From Thermoproteota archaeon (GTDB lineage: Archaea; Thermoproteota; Thermoprotei_A; Sulfolobales; Desulfurococcaceae), in contig JAADCY010000004.1 of NCBI GenBank assembly GCA_013154205.1, forward strand, positions 1 to 8,177: a DNA stretch of 8,177 bases. The letters are read 5' to 3'. The translations under genes and the position numbers were made by a program. Below, piece after piece: positions 1 to 5,779 of this stretch (position 1 is its first letter; the number at the start of each line of letters is the position of its first letter). A model generated the notes under the pieces. That model searched no databases. It saw nothing but the letters and a program-made list of their open reading frames with translations, and was not told the origin of the DNA.

Positions 1-344
1 CGGTCAAACTACCGACAGGCCTCAAAGAAGCAGAACTATCAAGACCAGTCATAGAAGTCAGAGACTTCCTCACAGACGAGCTAGAATACGAGATATACAC
101 GTTCGGCGAACAAACAGTTGTAATCCCCGTCAAGAAGTTCAAGACAAAGACAGGGCTAGGAACAATCGACAAAGTTGTAAGGACAATCAAGCGTATCCTC
201 CCAGGAGCAGACATAAGTGTTGATGGCAGCGTCATAACGGTCACCATACCCAGGAAAATGATAAGAACGTACAATAGGAAGCTCAAGAGGCTCAGAAAAC
301 TAGAGGATAAATACAATGTATCGATCAGGATAAGGATAGCTTAA
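1..344 (+). CDS. C-terminus of an archaeal PIN/KH-domain ATPase (PilT-like), 5' end outside the window
   Basis: Reading from base 3 gives 113 residues up to TAA at 342-344, starting VKLPTGLKEAELSRP. The stretch VIEVRDF...LEYEIYTFGEQTVVIPV matches, from memory, the segment that follows the ATPase domain in the archaeal PIN-ATPase-KH proteins (the MJ1533-like family often annotated PilT-type ATPase). The last 50 or so residues look like a KH fold: a strand (SVITVTIP), a basic helix (KMIRTYNRKLKRLRKLEDKY) and a final strand (NVSIRIRIA). The GxxG loop expected between the helices is not glycine-rich; NRKL/RKLK stands there. Such proteins are thought to act on RNA, but the role is poorly known. 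The catalytic PIN and Walker parts lie upstream and cannot be judged. The gene converges with the leftward block; the gap to the next stop is 58 bases. Family call fairly confident, function uncertain. Confidence 0.7.
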   Translation, partial: VKLPTGLKEAELSRPVIEVRDFLTDELEYEIYTFGEQTVVIPVKKFKTKTGLGTIDKVVRTIKRILPGADISVDGSVITVTIPRKMIRTYNRKLKRLRKLEDKYNVSIRIRIA

Positions 345-355
345 CATAATAACGG

Positions 356-366
356 AAAAAAGAAAG
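356..366 (-). terminator. U-rich terminator candidate after the transporter/small-subunit unit
   Basis: On the minus strand a run reading CTTTCTTTTTT begins about 37 bases after the stop at 403. Oligo-U runs of this kind are the usual intrinsic termination signal in archaea. A weak 5-bp hairpin (GTTGT/ACAAC, 366-380) sits just before it but need not matter. Confidence 0.45.
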
Positions 367-402
367 TTGTATTGAACAACCAGTTACAACGGCTTTGTAC
401 TG

Positions 403-519
403 CTAGGTTTTCTTCTCCTTGCTTTTCCTCCAAGCCCGCAGTATGCCCCATCCTAGGCCGAAGACGTAGAGGACTACGATCCCGAAGATTAACATGCCTA
501 TAGCTGAAGCGGATAACAC
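403..519 (-). CDS. 38-aa single-helix membrane protein, probable small subunit of the adjacent NSS transporter (MetS-like)
   Basis: A short frame opens with GTG at 519-517 and ends with TAG at 405-403. Its product starts VLSASAIGMLIFGIVV (Met at position 1 in the cell), continues with LYVFGLGWGIL and ends in a basic tail RAWRKSKEKKT. That is one transmembrane helix of about 21 residues (7-27) with a positive, presumably cytoplasmic, C-terminus. The SD site GGAGGTG (533-527) lies 7 bases before the GTG and forms part of the last codons and stop of the transporter gene, so the two are only 4 bases apart and probably translationally coupled. Size, the SAIxM start, the late WG and the position directly behind an NSS transporter all match the small subunits known from bacterial MetP/MetS-type systems. 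The gene is easily missed because of its size. The gene call is fairly strong; the functional call is inference from context and pattern. Confidence 0.72.
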   Translation of the reverse strand: MLSASAIGMLIFGIVVLYVFGLGWGILRAWRKSKEKKT

Positions 520-523
520 GGCT

Positions 524-1993
524 TTACACCTCCGCTGTGACTGTTTCTTTTAGCTCGGTCTTCCACTTCAACCCGGTGACTAGTATCGCCGCGATCAATA
601 GGGCTACCATGACTATCAGTGATACTGGGCTGATCGACTTCGTGAACCATAGTCCATAGAACAATATTATCGCCATACTTATCGGCGCAGCGTACTTTAT
701 GAGATAGTCGAACCACACGCCTAGCTTTAGCTCGGCGTACGGGTTAGCGTATTCTCTCAGCTTCTTCACTCCTAGGTAGAAGCCAGCCACGGCTGCCTCT
801 AGCAGTACTATCCATACTAGGTTGGTTGAGCCCACCATGAAGTCGACGGGATCGATCATATTGGGTTTGAACACGAATATCAATCCTATGATGAACGATA
901 TTATCGTAACAGCTGTAACCGTCTGCCTCCTGGTCACACCGAACTTGTCGCGTAGAGCGGCATAGACGGGCTCTATGATTGAGATCAGTGATGTATAGCC
1001 CGCTAGCCACAGCACTAGGAAGAATATGAGGCCGAATACAGCCGCTACCGATGGGCCTCCCGGCAATCTGCTCATCGCAGTAGGTATTGTTATGAACGCT
1101 AGTCCTCCGCCGCCAAGCGGTATCTTCAAAGCCTCAGGAGAAGCCACGTTGTTGAGGCTCATAAGGTAGCCTATGATACCCCATGTCGCGAAGCCGAAGA
1201 AGAAGCTGAAGCCACAGTTGGCGAAAGCCGTTATCCATGCACTATTTGGTAGTTCTGATTTCTTAGGCATGTAGCTAGCATAGACGATCAGCGGCGCGGC
1301 CATGATGCTTAGCGTGAATAGTATTTGTCCGAACGCGTCAATCCACACACTACCCTGTGCTAGCTTGGAGAAATCTGGTGTCAGATACCAGTTGATACCA
1401 GTGTCGGCTCCCGGCAGTGTTACTCCTCTTATGACTAGTATGACGCTTAGGATCCATAGCAGTGGTATGGCTACAAGGCTAGCCTTCTCTATGCCCTCGG
1501 ATACTCCGCGGAACACTGTATACCATGTCACAAACCATGTGACGGCTAGCCCTACAAGGACTAGCCATGAGTTAGACACTAGGTTCGAGAAGAGCGTTGA
1601 TGCTGAGAGCTGCCCGGCGGCTAGCTGTGGGGCGTAGACTATTGATAGCCATATATAGTCGAACACCCATGCTAGTACGACGGCGTAGTATGTGCCTATT
1701 ATGAATACGTCTAGGATCGCTATCCATCCTATGATCTCGAGGTTATCCCTGATCTTCCTGAAGACCTTGGGTGATGAGCCTCCGAAGTAGTTGCCGAGCA
1801 GGAATTCGAGGATCAATAATGGTACTCCGACGATTAGTAGGGCTATGAAGTATGGTATTAAGAATGCTCCTCCACCATTACGGTATGTTAGCCAGCTGAA
1901 ACGCCATATGTTTCCCAAACCTATTGCTGAACCTATTGCTGCTAGGATGAATCCTTTCCTCCTCTTCCAATACTCGGCTGCAATTTCACCCAC
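524..1993 (-). CDS. Na+-coupled neurotransmitter:sodium symporter (NSS/SNF) family amino-acid transporter
   Basis: Membrane carrier of the LeuT-fold NSS family, expected to import an amino acid with Na+; substrate not deducible. From the GTG start it has 489 residues and about 12 hydrophobic helices. TM1 carries GSAIGLGNIWRF (21-32), followed by NGGGAFLIPY (39-48) and LLILEF, whose Glu matches the LeuT Na1-region Glu62. TM8 carries AGYTS (331-335), matching the Ala-x-x-Thr-Ser of the LeuT Na2 site. Two departures stand out: WRFS replaces the usual WRFP, and the unwound part of TM6 reads FTLSIMAAP where the family has FTLSxGxGA. The frame opens further up at ATG 2023, but that would put the TATA-like TATTTAAA inside the first codons; GTG 1993 has SD GAGGTGG 7 bases upstream and starts the homologous part. 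It is followed at once by the small membrane protein gene. Family call very sure. Confidence 0.95.
   Translation of the reverse strand: MGEIAAEYWKRRKGFILAAIGSAIGLGNIWRFSWLTYRNGGGAFLIPYFIALLIVGVPLLILEFLLGNYFGGSSPKVFRKIRDNLEIIGWIAILDVFIIGTYYAVVLAWVFDYIWLSIVYAPQLAAGQLSASTLFSNLVSNSWLVLVGLAVTWFVTWYTVFRGVSEGIEKASLVAIPLLWILSVILVIRGVTLPGADTGINWYLTPDFSKLAQGSVWIDAFGQILFTLSIMAAPLIVYASYMPKKSELPNSAWITAFANCGFSFFFGFATWGIIGYLMSLNNVASPEALKIPLGGGGLAFITIPTAMSRLPGGPSVAAVFGLIFFLVLWLAGYTSLISIIEPVYAALRDKFGVTRRQTVTAVTIISFIIGLIFVFKPNMIDPVDFMVGSTNLVWIVLLEAAVAGFYLGVKKLREYANPYAELKLGVWFDYLIKYAAPISMAIILFYGLWFTKSISPVSLIVMVALLIAAILVTGLKWKTELKETVTAEV
527..533 (-). promoter_or_regulatory. Shine-Dalgarno site of the 38-aa gene, inside the end of the transporter gene
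   Basis: GGAGGTG on the minus strand, 7 bases before GTG at 519. It overlaps the final codons of the transporter, so ribosomes finishing the transporter can restart on the small gene. It is the main argument for the GTG start over the internal ATG at 495. Confidence 0.7.
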
Positions 1994-2000
1994 GACAATC

Positions 2001-2007
2001 CCACCTC
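2001..2007 (-). promoter_or_regulatory. Shine-Dalgarno site fixing the GTG start of the NSS transporter
   Basis: GAGGTGG on the minus strand lies 7 bases before GTG 1993. There is no comparable site before ATG 2023, so the 10 extra N-terminal residues of the longer frame are probably not translated. Confidence 0.65.
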
Positions 2008-2012
2008 GGGGG

Positions 2013-2020
2013 TTTAAATA
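2013..2020 (-). promoter_or_regulatory. TATA-like element proximal to the NSS transporter
   Basis: TATTTAAA on the minus strand. Its centre lies about 24 bases upstream of GTG 1993, so a transcript from it would begin at or next to the start codon, that is leaderless and without the SD site. A near copy of the element and its flank lies about 78 bases upstream (2091-2111). Confidence 0.5.
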
Positions 2021-2042
2021 CATTATTAGAGAATATCACAGA

Positions 2043-2050
2043 TTATAAAA
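2043..2050 (-). promoter_or_regulatory. Second TATA-like element, or U-run ending the hjc transcript
   Basis: TTTTTATAATC on the minus strand (about 2051-2041). As a TATA box it would place the start near 2020, giving a leader that contains the SD site at 2007-2001. The five-T run could instead serve as a terminator for transcripts coming from feoAB-hjc. Both readings rest on pattern only. Confidence 0.35.
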
Positions 2051-2132
2051 ATCTTATCCATCAGTCTTTAATACGAGAATTTGTACGAGTTTTAAATACA
2101 CATTATTGGAGCCCCATAAGGAATTGAATCAA

Positions 2133-2579
2133 TTATTTAAAGAAAAATTCATCGATACTCTTATGCTTCTCAGCCAGCGCAATAATGTCTTTGATCGTGA
2201 GGCCTAAGGAGAACTTCTCTACAGAAACCTTATAGTTACCACCAGGAGTCTCCTCCGCCTGGTCTAGCGGGACAAATCTCCAGCCAGAACCACTCCCGAT
2301 GACTTTGACAGCGATAAAAGCATAGCCGCCGCTCCTCCTAATGAATTCACGTAGTTTCGAGACCTGATGGCCGGGGACATAGAGGTCTCGTTGTTCACGC
2401 ATAGTTTTAACCTCGAAGGCAAAGACCACGCCGTTCTTGATCGCCACTAGATCTGGTACTGCGAACCTCCTAGCCCTAGCTCCGCTCGCCGGAGCACGCA
2501 TGACCGCGAATCCTTTCTTCCAGAGCTTCATCAATAAGTCTCTCTCGTGGCTAAACCCGCGTTGACGACGGCCTGTCAA
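2133..2579 (-). CDS. hjc: Archaeal Holliday junction resolvase Hjc
   Basis: Structure-specific endonuclease that cuts four-way DNA junctions in recombination and fork repair, working as a dimer with Mg2+. The sequence shows the nuclease core of the family: RRQRGFSHERDL with Glu12, the strand FAVMRAPASGARARR with Arg28 and Ser32, PDLVA with Asp43, and FEVKT with Glu56 and Lys58 as the E-x-K motif. The archaeal enzymes are about 120-145 residues long; this one has 148 from the TTG start. The frame opens upstream at ATG 2612, but that codon has no SD site. TTG 2579 has GAGATGAT (2593-2586) 6 bases before it, and its numbering puts the catalytic Glu at 12 as in Sulfolobus Hjc, so I prefer it. It follows feoB by 40 bases (7 from the ATG) with no clear promoter between, so it may ride on the feoAB transcript. 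Function very sure; start fairly sure. Confidence 0.93.
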   Translation of the reverse strand: MTGRRQRGFSHERDLLMKLWKKGFAVMRAPASGARARRFAVPDLVAIKNGVVFAFEVKTMREQRDLYVPGHQVSKLREFIRRSGGYAFIAVKVIGSGSGWRFVPLDQAEETPGGNYKVSVEKFSLGLTIKDIIALAEKHKSIDEFFFK

Positions 2580-2585
2580 GACATT

Positions 2586-2593
2586 ATCATCTC
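2586..2593 (-). promoter_or_regulatory. Shine-Dalgarno site supporting the TTG start of hjc
   Basis: GAGATGAT on the minus strand, one mismatch from the anti-SD complement GAGGTGAT, sits 6 bases before TTG 2579. The upstream ATG 2612 has no such site. Confidence 0.5.
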
Positions 2594-2619
2594 TTAGATA
2601 CTGGCCTAACATGATATTA

Positions 2620-4722
2620 TTACAGGATTAGTGATAAACCATACGTTATCAGCATTGCTACATAGGCTATGCTCAGCATTAGGGCTATTGTTGCGAGGGT
2701 GTGTTTTATGCTTCTAGACTCGCTATAGATCACGGCTAGGGTGGCGATACATGGTACGTATAGGACGACAAATACTGTTAGAGCCGCTAGCTGTGGCACA
2801 GTAAGCCCCAGTAGGGCTAAGGCTTGCTGTGCAGAAGCAGTGCCTGTGAGTATGGTGAGGGTCTCTATAACTGCTTCCTTCGCTATGAAGCCAACCAGCA
2901 ATGCAAACGCTACTATCCATGCTTTACCGGGGCTTATCCCTATCGGGTAGACGATCGGTGATAAGAAGTGGGCGAACCCAGCAGCTATGCTTTCCGCAGG
3001 ATTATCTGTTAGTGCGAGGCTCGGTGAAACATTTATCATAAACCATAATATGATGCTTAGAGCAAATATAATGGTGCCCGCCTTCTTCAAGAAATGCTTA
3101 CTACTATCCCAGACATGCCACCAAATAACCCTGCCCAAAGGCCTATGTATAGGGGGGAGCTCCAATACCAGTTCGGGCTCTTTCCTCCCAGTCTTCCTCT
3201 TCTCAAGCATATATAGGACTTTATTGACAAGCGCGAACGCCAAGAATGCGACCGCGTATCCAAGCACAACCAGTAACGCGCCGTAGCCACTGACAAGGCT
3301 CGATGCAAAAGCAAGTATGACCACGAGCCTTGCCTGGCACGGGATAAACGGGAGAGTTATCAGTAAGCGTAGTCTCTCAGACCTGCTCGGAATAGCTCTT
3401 GTAGCAAGTATTGCGGGGACATTACAGCCAAGACTCATCGTCATAGGGAATATGGCGTGGCCGGAAACACCTATCTTGGATAAAGGCCCATGCAGACTAA
3501 CAGCCATACGTGGAGCAATACCCGAATCCTCGAGAATAGCGAGGAATAAGCTGACTATCATGATCAGGGGCAGGAATATCAAGACACTACCTACACCACT
3601 AATTATACCATTAGCTATGAGGTCTGTGAGCCATGATTCTCCAAAAGTATTGATGATCCAGCCGCTGATCCACGAGAACAGCTTCTCCATCAACCCGCCA
3701 ATACTGTATTCCTCGACGGCCGATGCCGCTCCGTGCATTCCAAGCGAATCCAGCAGTATATTAAGCGGGAACCCGGTGTTGATCGTGAAGGCTATCATGA
3801 ACATTCCGAGGAGGATAGCTATACTTAGAATAGGGCCTATGAATGGCCTATAGAAGAGCCTTGTAAAACCTTCGAAACGACCCCTCTTTATAGCGAGTCT
3901 AACGATGGCGTCTCCAAGTATTTTCCTCAGGTACTCGAATCTCTTCCTAGCCAGTAGCTCGGCCGGGTCGCGGTGAAAGATCCTTCTAACTTCTTCACGG
4001 ATCCTTTGGATCTCTTCCGCGACAGCTTCTCCGCAAACACCCTTAACATACTTGTACAGGTCATCATCTCCCTCAAGCAATCTCAAAGCCATCCATCTAA
4101 TAGGGTATTCTAGTCTCTCTTCGAATCCGCGGAGAATAGACTCTATGGAAGATACGTGAGGTTCCAGTTCTCCATAATCTATTCTGAGAGGTTTTCTCCT
4201 ACCCGCTTTTCCACGGGCAACATCTATGGCGGCTCTCAAAAGACTGCGTATGCCGCGGAGTGTTGCTGCCGAGACAGGTATTACGGGTACTCCTAGTCTC
4301 TTAGATATTAGATCATAGTTTATATGGATACCATGAGCGTGTGCAGCATCACTCTTTGTGAAACCGATCACTACTTTGCCCGTCATCTCTAGTGCTTGGA
4401 TGGCCAAGTACATTGTCCGCTCCGGGTTGAGGCTGTCGACGAGAACTATTACCGCGTCCGGACGGCCGCTCAGTATATAGTTTCTAGCAATGCGTTCTTC
4501 AAGGGATAGTGTTGAGAAACCATATATTCCAGGCAGGTCTACAAGCTTTATCTTGTACCCGTCGAACTCCGTTTCTCCTTCGTGAACCTCTACCGTTACT
4601 CCCGGCCAGTTCGCTACATGCGCTCTCCTACCTGTTAGTATGTTGAATAGTGTTGATTTCCCAACGTTTGGCTGGCCTATGATTGCTATCTCGTATTCCT
4701 TCTTATGGGTTGATCGGCTCAA
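2620..4722 (-). CDS. feoB: Ferrous iron transport protein B
   Basis: Polytopic membrane protein that imports Fe2+, with an N-terminal G domain on the cytoplasmic side. 700 residues, normal for the family. G1 is GQPNVGKST (16-24), G2 Thr43, G3 DLPG (62-65), G5 SAA (151-153). G4 reads TKSD (122-125) instead of NxxD. A helical linker (about 170-280) leads to the membrane part, where the conserved Gate blocks are clear: ISGVGSVLIFLP, LAILEDSG, GCNVPAILATR (Cys433), PFIPCQARL (Cys462), KEAVIETL (615-622) and LYVPCIATL (Cys658). It starts with TTG 4722, inside the end of feoA (20-base overlap), with a strong SD GAGGAGGA (4736-4729) 6 bases upstream. Transcription should come from the metal-regulated promoter before feoA. 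No FeoC gene follows. Call very sure. Confidence 0.97.
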   Translation of the reverse strand: MSRSTHKKEYEIAIIGQPNVGKSTLFNILTGRRAHVANWPGVTVEVHEGETEFDGYKIKLVDLPGIYGFSTLSLEERIARNYILSGRPDAVIVLVDSLNPERTMYLAIQALEMTGKVVIGFTKSDAAHAHGIHINYDLISKRLGVPVIPVSAATLRGIRSLLRAAIDVARGKAGRRKPLRIDYGELEPHVSSIESILRGFEERLEYPIRWMALRLLEGDDDLYKYVKGVCGEAVAEEIQRIREEVRRIFHRDPAELLARKRFEYLRKILGDAIVRLAIKRGRFEGFTRLFYRPFIGPILSIAILLGMFMIAFTINTGFPLNILLDSLGMHGAASAVEEYSIGGLMEKLFSWISGWIINTFGESWLTDLIANGIISGVGSVLIFLPLIMIVSLFLAILEDSGIAPRMAVSLHGPLSKIGVSGHAIFPMTMSLGCNVPAILATRAIPSRSERLRLLITLPFIPCQARLVVILAFASSLVSGYGALLVVLGYAVAFLAFALVNKVLYMLEKRKTGRKEPELVLELPPIHRPLGRVIWWHVWDSSKHFLKKAGTIIFALSIILWFMINVSPSLALTDNPAESIAAGFAHFLSPIVYPIGISPGKAWIVAFALLVGFIAKEAVIETLTILTGTASAQQALALLGLTVPQLAALTVFVVLYVPCIATLAVIYSESRSIKHTLATIALMLSIAYVAMLITYGLSLIL

Positions 4723-4948
4723 CTATTATCCTCCTCGCGATCCCCCTTCCTATCGCGATCTCTACTCCCATCACCCTGATAATGATCGGGCCCCTGCCGA
4801 TATTCATGACGACATCGACCGTTACTCCCGGAGTTAAACCCATTTGGTAGAGCCTGTAGATCCATCCTCCCCTACCTATGATCTCTACTACTCTACCCCT
4901 ACTTCCACTCGGCATTTGCTCCAGCGTTATCTGCCTCGGCGTACTCAC
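4703..4948 (-). CDS. feoA: Ferrous iron transport protein A (SH3-like)
   Basis: Small cytoplasmic protein of the FeoA family, needed for FeoB-driven iron uptake and thought to bind FeoB. From GTG 4948 it is 81 residues: an ITLEQMPSGSRGRVVEI opening, the typical GGWIYRLYQMGLTPGVTVDVV core, a GPIIIRVMGVEIAIGRGIARRI strand pair and a short tail. This is the usual length and pattern of the SH3-like FeoA fold. The frame also opens three codons earlier at GTG 4957, but the SD AAGGTGG (4960-4954) overlaps that codon and sits 5 bases before GTG 4948, which I therefore prefer. Its end overlaps feoB by 20 bases. A DtxR-type palindrome and a TATA box lie just upstream. Confidence 0.93.
   Translation of the reverse strand: MSTPRQITLEQMPSGSRGRVVEIIGRGGWIYRLYQMGLTPGVTVDVVMNIGRGPIIIRVMGVEIAIGRGIARRIIVEPINP
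4729..4736 (-). promoter_or_regulatory. Shine-Dalgarno site for the TTG start of feoB
   Basis: GAGGAGGA on the minus strand within the end of feoA, 6 bases before TTG 4722. It supports a non-ATG start and coupled translation of feoA and feoB. Confidence 0.65.
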
Positions 4949-4970
4949 GTTGTCCACCTTTGCCTAGAAA

Positions 4971-4988
4971 TGTTAGGCTAGCCTAACA
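4971..4988. promoter_or_regulatory. Perfect 18-bp palindrome, probable DtxR/IdeR-family iron operator of feoAB
   Basis: TGTTAGGCTAGCCTAACA is its own reverse complement over all 18 bases. The TTAGGCTAGCCTAA core closely resembles the DtxR/IdeR box consensus (TTAGGTTAGCCTAACCTAA), as I recall it. The TATA element at 5002-5010 predicts a transcription start near 4980, in the middle of the palindrome, so a bound repressor would block feoAB when iron is plentiful. The repressor gene is not in this window. Confidence 0.8.
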
Positions 4989-5001
4989 GTACTCCTCAAG
5001 T

Positions 5002-5010
5002 CATATATTA
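5002..5010 (-). promoter_or_regulatory. TATA box of feoAB
   Basis: TAATATATG on the minus strand. With the usual archaeal distance of about 25 bases it gives a start near 4980, a leader of roughly 30 bases with the SD at 4960-4954, and a start site covered by the palindrome. Confidence 0.6.
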
Positions 5011-5021
5011 GACTACAACGG

Positions 5022-5030
5022 CTTAATATT
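5022..5030 (+). promoter_or_regulatory. TATA-like element of the DedA-type gene
   Basis: CTTAATATT on the + strand, 58 bases before TTG 5084. The expected start near 5051 leaves a leader of about 33 bases. It is divergent from the feoA TATA box, about 20 bases away, so the two promoters may influence each other. Confidence 0.4.
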
Positions 5031-5083
5031 CTTGACTTTGAATTACATTCTGAACAGTGGATGGAAGCAAGTGGTAATGTGGA

Positions 5084-5779
5084 TTGACGGGAGTCGGCAA
5101 TATACTATGGAACATGATATCACAGTATGGGATCCTCGGAGTATTCCTGGTATCACTACTAGGAAACGCGATACCATACAGCACGATACCGTACCTCATA
5201 TTCATCATAATCTATAGCGGCACAGTACAAGATCCCATGACTAATCTCTTAATAACACTAGCCGGAGGACTAGGCGCGGCGATAGGCAAGGTGATAGTCT
5301 ATTATTTCGGAGTAGGAATAAGGAAGCTCATACCCGAGGACATGAAGAGGAACATGGAGGTATTCATCAGGATCAGTAGGCAGAGCGTTTTCCTCGCAGT
5401 ATTCCTCTTCGCAGCCCTACCACTACCCGATGATATCCTCTATGTACCGCTTGGAGCGATGAGGTATGATCTGGTAAAGTTCTTCATAGCACTCCTTGCA
5501 GGCAAAATAGTCATAACAGGGACAGCGGTGTATTTCGGCTACACAGTCTCGTGGCTGATAGGGAACGGTGGAAAAGTACCATGGTACATAGTAGTGCCAG
5601 TCCTCATCATAATATCTTTACTACTTACATATATTGTTGCAAAGATTGATTGGGCTAAAGCGGTCAAGATAACAGAGGAAAAAGGGTTATGGAGTGGGGT
5701 AAAATACGTATTGGATCAAACAGTTAAGGCTCTAGTAGACTTATTCCTCTGGCCCTGCAGGAAGCTCAAGGCTCGATAG
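5084..5779 (+). CDS. DedA/VTT (SNARE-associated) family membrane protein
   Basis: Integral membrane protein of 231 residues. Hydrophobic segments lie around 14-46, 54-77, 100-122, 131-158 and 166-186, with a basic amphipathic C-terminus. The family pattern is visible as GNAIPYSTIPYL (28-38, re-entrant loop), GGLGAAIGKVIVYYFG (61-76) and ALPLPDDILYVPLGAM (111-126), the last resembling the YqaA-like branch with its PxPDD motif. DedA relatives move or scramble lipids or support membrane homeostasis; the substrate here cannot be told. The frame begins at TTG 5084, with GTGGTAAT (5071-5078) as a moderate SD 5 bases before it; ATG 5114 has none. The end overlaps alaX tail to tail by 14 bases. It is divergent from feoAB, but nothing in the protein points to iron. 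Confidence 0.75.
   Translation: MTGVGNILWNMISQYGILGVFLVSLLGNAIPYSTIPYLIFIIIYSGTVQDPMTNLLITLAGGLGAAIGKVIVYYFGVGIRKLIPEDMKRNMEVFIRISRQSVFLAVFLFAALPLPDDILYVPLGAMRYDLVKFFIALLAGKIVITGTAVYFGYTVSWLIGNGGKVPWYIVVPVLIIISLLLTYIVAKIDWAKAVKITEEKGLWSGVKYVLDQTVKALVDLFLWPCRKLKAR

Larger units (their letters stand above)
2013..2111. repeat. Pair of imperfect direct repeats covering two TATA-like sites
   Basis: On the + strand TTTAAATACATTATTAGAG (2013-2031) recurs at 2091-2111 as TTTAAATAC + AC + ATTATTGGAG, with a 2-base insertion and one mismatch. On the transcribed (minus) strand each copy includes TATTTAAA. The spacing is 78 bases. It may be a duplicated promoter or a pair of regulator sites in front of the NSS transporter. 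Confidence 0.6.

Noticed and set aside
366..380. Hairpin GTTGT-attga-ACAAC between the convergent genes
   Set aside because: A 5-bp stem is too short to claim as a terminator or RNA element; the neighbouring U-run is the better candidate.
1302..1637. 111-codon + strand frame opposite the NSS transporter
   Set aside because: Antisense to conserved transporter helices, with low-complexity Ser/Thr/Pro-rich translation and no start signals.
1994..2023. N-terminal extension of the NSS transporter from ATG 2023
   Set aside because: The extension contains the TATTTAAA element and the SD site for GTG 1993, so it is more likely promoter and leader than protein.
2121..2135. Near-palindrome AATTGAATCAATT after hjc
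   Set aside because: Only A/T-rich 5-bp arms with a 3-base loop, expected by chance in an AT-rich gap.
3317..3853. 178-codon open frame on the + strand opposite feoB
   Set aside because: It lies wholly antisense to conserved membrane blocks of FeoB, has no SD site and its product has no recognisable pattern; it is a by-product of feoB codon use.
5032..5217. Short frames on both strands at the start of the DedA-type gene
   Set aside because: They overlap the DedA frame, have no SD sites, and their translations show no membrane or domain pattern.
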